From Bacillota bacterium (GTDB taxonomy: Bacteria; Bacillota; Bacilli; Tumebacillales; Effusibacillaceae), in contig JAGVBM010000208.1 of the NCBI GenBank assembly GCA_020059765.1, positions 1-5,868 on the forward strand: a stretch of DNA of 5,868 nt, written 5' to 3'. Position 1 is the stretch's first letter. Every line of letters starts with the position of its first letter. Shown one piece after another: positions 4,550 through 5,868 of the stretch. The notes under the pieces are model-generated. The model was given only the letters and a program-made list of their open reading frames with translations, did no database searches and was not told where the DNA came from. Both the position numbers and the translations under genes were made by a program.

Positions 4550-5683
4550 TCAACGCACTCGGATCTTGTTCGGGTGATCCGCCACCACTTCGCCAATGAC
4601 GGCAGCCCATTCGACTCCATTTGCTTTCAGGTCGGCGACCAATGAATCTGCCTCTTCCGCCGGAACGGAGAACAGCAAACCGCCGGAGGTGACCGCGTCA
4701 CACAAGATTCTGCGGGTTAATTCATCGACACTGTCATCGTACAGCACATCATCCAGCAGCCATTCATAGTTCCGTTTGGAACCGGTGGGGATGACGTTTT
4801 GCTCCGCCAGCGAATAGGTATCGGGCAGCATCGGGACGACTGTCGAATCGATTTCGATGCCCACGCAGCCGCCGCGCGCCATTTCGGCCGTGTGTCCCAA
4901 CAGCCCAAAGCCGGTGACGTCGGTGCAGGCGTGAACCGTGTAATTCTTCGCCGTTTCGGCTGCCGCTTTGTTCAGCGTCGCCATGATCGTTTCCACCTGT
5001 TTGATCGCTTCCGGTGTCGCTTTGCCCCGCTTGATGGCGGTTGTCACGATACCCACTCCGATCGGTTTGGTCAACACCAGCTTGTCGCCGGGGCAGGCGC
5101 CGGCGTTGGTCCATACCTGATCCGGGTGTACAATCCCGGTCACCGCCATGCCAAACTTCGGGTCGGTGTCGTCAATGGAGTGGCCGCCTGCAATAACGGC
5201 TCCCGCTTCCCGGACTTTGTCGGCGCCGCCTCGGAGAATTTCCGCCAGGATTTTCTTGTCCAACTTGCTGACGGGGAAGCCGACGATGTTCAATACGGTT
5301 AACGGCTTGCCGCCCATCGCATACACGTCGGACAAGGCGTTGGCCGCTGCGATTGCGCCGAACATATACGGATCGTCGACAATCGGTGTAAAATAATCCA
5401 CTGTTTGCACCAAAGCCAATTCATCAGACAATTTGTACACCCCTGCGTCATCAGAGGTATCCAAGCCGACGATCAAATTGGCATCGGGGAGATTTTTCGG
5501 CAAGTAGCTCAAAACTTGAGCCAGGTCCGCCGGACCGATTTTGCAGCCTCAGCCGGATTTTTCGGTCAGCAGCGTCAATCGTATTTGTTCAGCGGGCGTG
5601 ACGGCATCACCGGAGCCGGTTAAAGGCGTCACGGACGCTGTTGATGCATTCTTCGATCTCTCTCGGGAAAAGTGTTCGGACAT
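4550..5683 (-). CDS. selD: Selenide, water dikinase SelD, a selenocysteine-containing form (in-frame TGA)
   Basis: SelD makes selenophosphate, the selenium donor for selenocysteine, from selenide and ATP in the cytosol. After the TGA the protein reads GCKIGPADLAQVL, then LSDVYAMGGKPLTVLNIVGF, AGGHSIDDTDPKFGMAVTGI, CTDVTGFGLLGHTAEMA and TSGGLL, all SelD signatures with ATP and Mg binding. Upstream of the TGA the frame reads QIRLTLLTEKSG, which aligns without a gap to E. coli IRLTQYSHGAG-Cys17, so the TGA (5551-5549) occupies the catalytic Cys17 position. The Lys20 equivalent is three residues later. The chosen ATG at 5683-5681 has AAAGGAGG (5703-5696) 12 bases upstream and gives 377 residues with Sec at 45. 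A GTG at 5632 (360 residues, Sec at 28) fits the family length better but lacks a ribosome binding site. Either start lies inside the selA 3' end. The TTG at 5512 is a false start. The family is certain; the start is not. Confidence 0.93.
5507..5521 (-). promoter_or_regulatory. Second candidate SECIS hairpin in selD
   Basis: On the minus strand GCTCAA - GTT - TTGAGC (5521-5507) forms a perfect 6-bp stem with a GTT loop. The loop begins 34 bases after the TGA, near the far end of the spacing range known for bacterial SECIS elements, and opens with GU as in the SelB-contacting loop of E. coli fdhF. It also overlaps the false TTG start at 5512. Confidence 0.4.
5524..5536 (-). promoter_or_regulatory. 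Candidate SECIS hairpin just downstream of the selD TGA
   Basis: On the minus strand GGTCC - GGC - GGACC (5536-5524) is a perfect GC-rich 5-bp stem. The apical loop starts 18 bases after the TGA and has G in its first two positions. This fits bacterial SECIS rules (loop about 16-37 bases downstream, G in the first two loop positions). No bulged U like that of E. coli fdhF is obvious. Confidence 0.55.
5549..5551 (-). other. selD: In-frame TGA recoded as selenocysteine in selD
   Basis: The codon lies in the string K-S-G-(TGA)-G-C-K. Conserved SelD sequence continues in the same frame on both sides, and Sec or Cys is the family norm at this position. The neighbouring selA supports a working selenocysteine pathway. 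Confidence 0.9.
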
Positions 5684-5868
5684 CGAACAATAACGCCTCC
5701 TTTCGAATCGTTGTCATCACGGGTAGCTCCACGTGGCGCAGCGCATGTTCCAACGCATTTAATGAAAAGTTTGCCGTTCGGACCGCCACCAGATACGTCG
5801 GCAGGTCTTCCGTCGGGAGACTGCCGCCGCCGACCTGGGATTGTCCTTCCACAATCTCCACATCCGCC
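5607..5868 (-). CDS. selA: L-seryl-tRNA(Sec) selenium transferase SelA, C-terminal part (cut by window edge)
   Basis: SelA is a PLP-dependent cytosolic enzyme that converts Ser-tRNA(Sec) to Sec-tRNA(Sec) using selenophosphate. Only the last 86 of about 460 residues are in the window. They contain the family signature EGQSQVGGGSLPTEDLPTYL, with the SQVG-GSLP core, then a small C-terminal domain with LPVMTTIRKEALLFDVRTLF and PREIEECINSV. The PLP lysine lies outside the window. The TGA stop is at 5609-5607. The gene is directly upstream of selD and its last 77 bases overlap selD if the ATG at 5683 is used, so the two are cotranscribed. No internal stop or frameshift is seen in the visible part. 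Confidence 0.93.
   Translation of the reverse strand, partial: ADVEIVEGQSQVGGGSLPTEDLPTYLVAVRTANFSLNALEHALRHVELPVMTTIRKEALLFDVRTLFPREIEECINSVRDAFNRLR

Noticed and set aside
4157..4645. 162-codon plus-strand frame through the heptanucleotide repeat
   Set aside because: It runs through the repeat, antisense to the small ORF, the terminator and the end of selD, and reads as low-complexity LLPAS repeats without domain features.
5510..5512. TTG at 5512 as the start of selD
   Set aside because: There is no ribosome binding site, it lies inside a hairpin, and conserved SelD sequence including the catalytic site continues upstream through the TGA.

Overview
This window looks like chromosome from a spore-forming member of the Bacillota. 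The evidence is a DUF1657 protein (a family typical of endospore formers) behind a sigma-G/F-like promoter, strong AAGGAGG-type ribosome binding sites, Bacillus-type HemZ, UppP and methionine aminopeptidase, and a moderately GC-rich base composition. The selA-selD pair shows that the organism makes selenocysteine. This is patchy in Bacilli and commoner in Clostridia-like lineages. An Alicyclobacillaceae or Effusibacillus-like source is possible, but that is an inference.

Layout. Positions 1-408 (minus) hold the N-terminal half of a type I methionine aminopeptidase, with its own promoter at about 442-472. Positions 537-824 (minus) encode a 95-residue DUF1657 protein, closed by a Rho-independent terminator at 509-531. 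A divergent intergenic region (825-975) carries the DUF1657 sporulation-type promoter and a sigma-A-like promoter for a plus-strand pair: an HD-domain phosphohydrolase (976-1635) followed 8 bases later by undecaprenyl-diphosphatase uppP (1644-2444). These converge on hemZ (2524-4107, minus), a radical SAM coproporphyrinogen dehydrogenase-like protein. Upstream of hemZ are a short direct repeat, a sigma-A-like promoter, a perfect five-copy heptanucleotide tandem repeat and a 58-residue helix-turn-helix-like small ORF (4259-4435). Then comes a strong terminator (4511-4547) ending the selA-selD transcription unit (4550 to the window edge, minus).

How the genes work together. SelD makes selenophosphate from selenide and ATP. 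SelA uses it to convert Ser-tRNA(Sec) to Sec-tRNA(Sec). The main finding is that SelD itself is a selenoprotein. An in-frame TGA at 5549-5551 sits exactly where E. coli SelD has its catalytic Cys17, followed by GCK and by two consecutive candidate SECIS hairpins. Standard gene calling would truncate the protein at a false TTG start (5512) and lose the active site. The other genes are housekeeping functions: heme synthesis, lipid carrier recycling, N-terminal methionine removal and nucleotide hydrolysis. No mobile element, CRISPR array, tRNA or rRNA was seen. Apart from the selenoprotein SelD, the repeat tract, the HemZ insertion and the small ORFs, the region looks ordinary.
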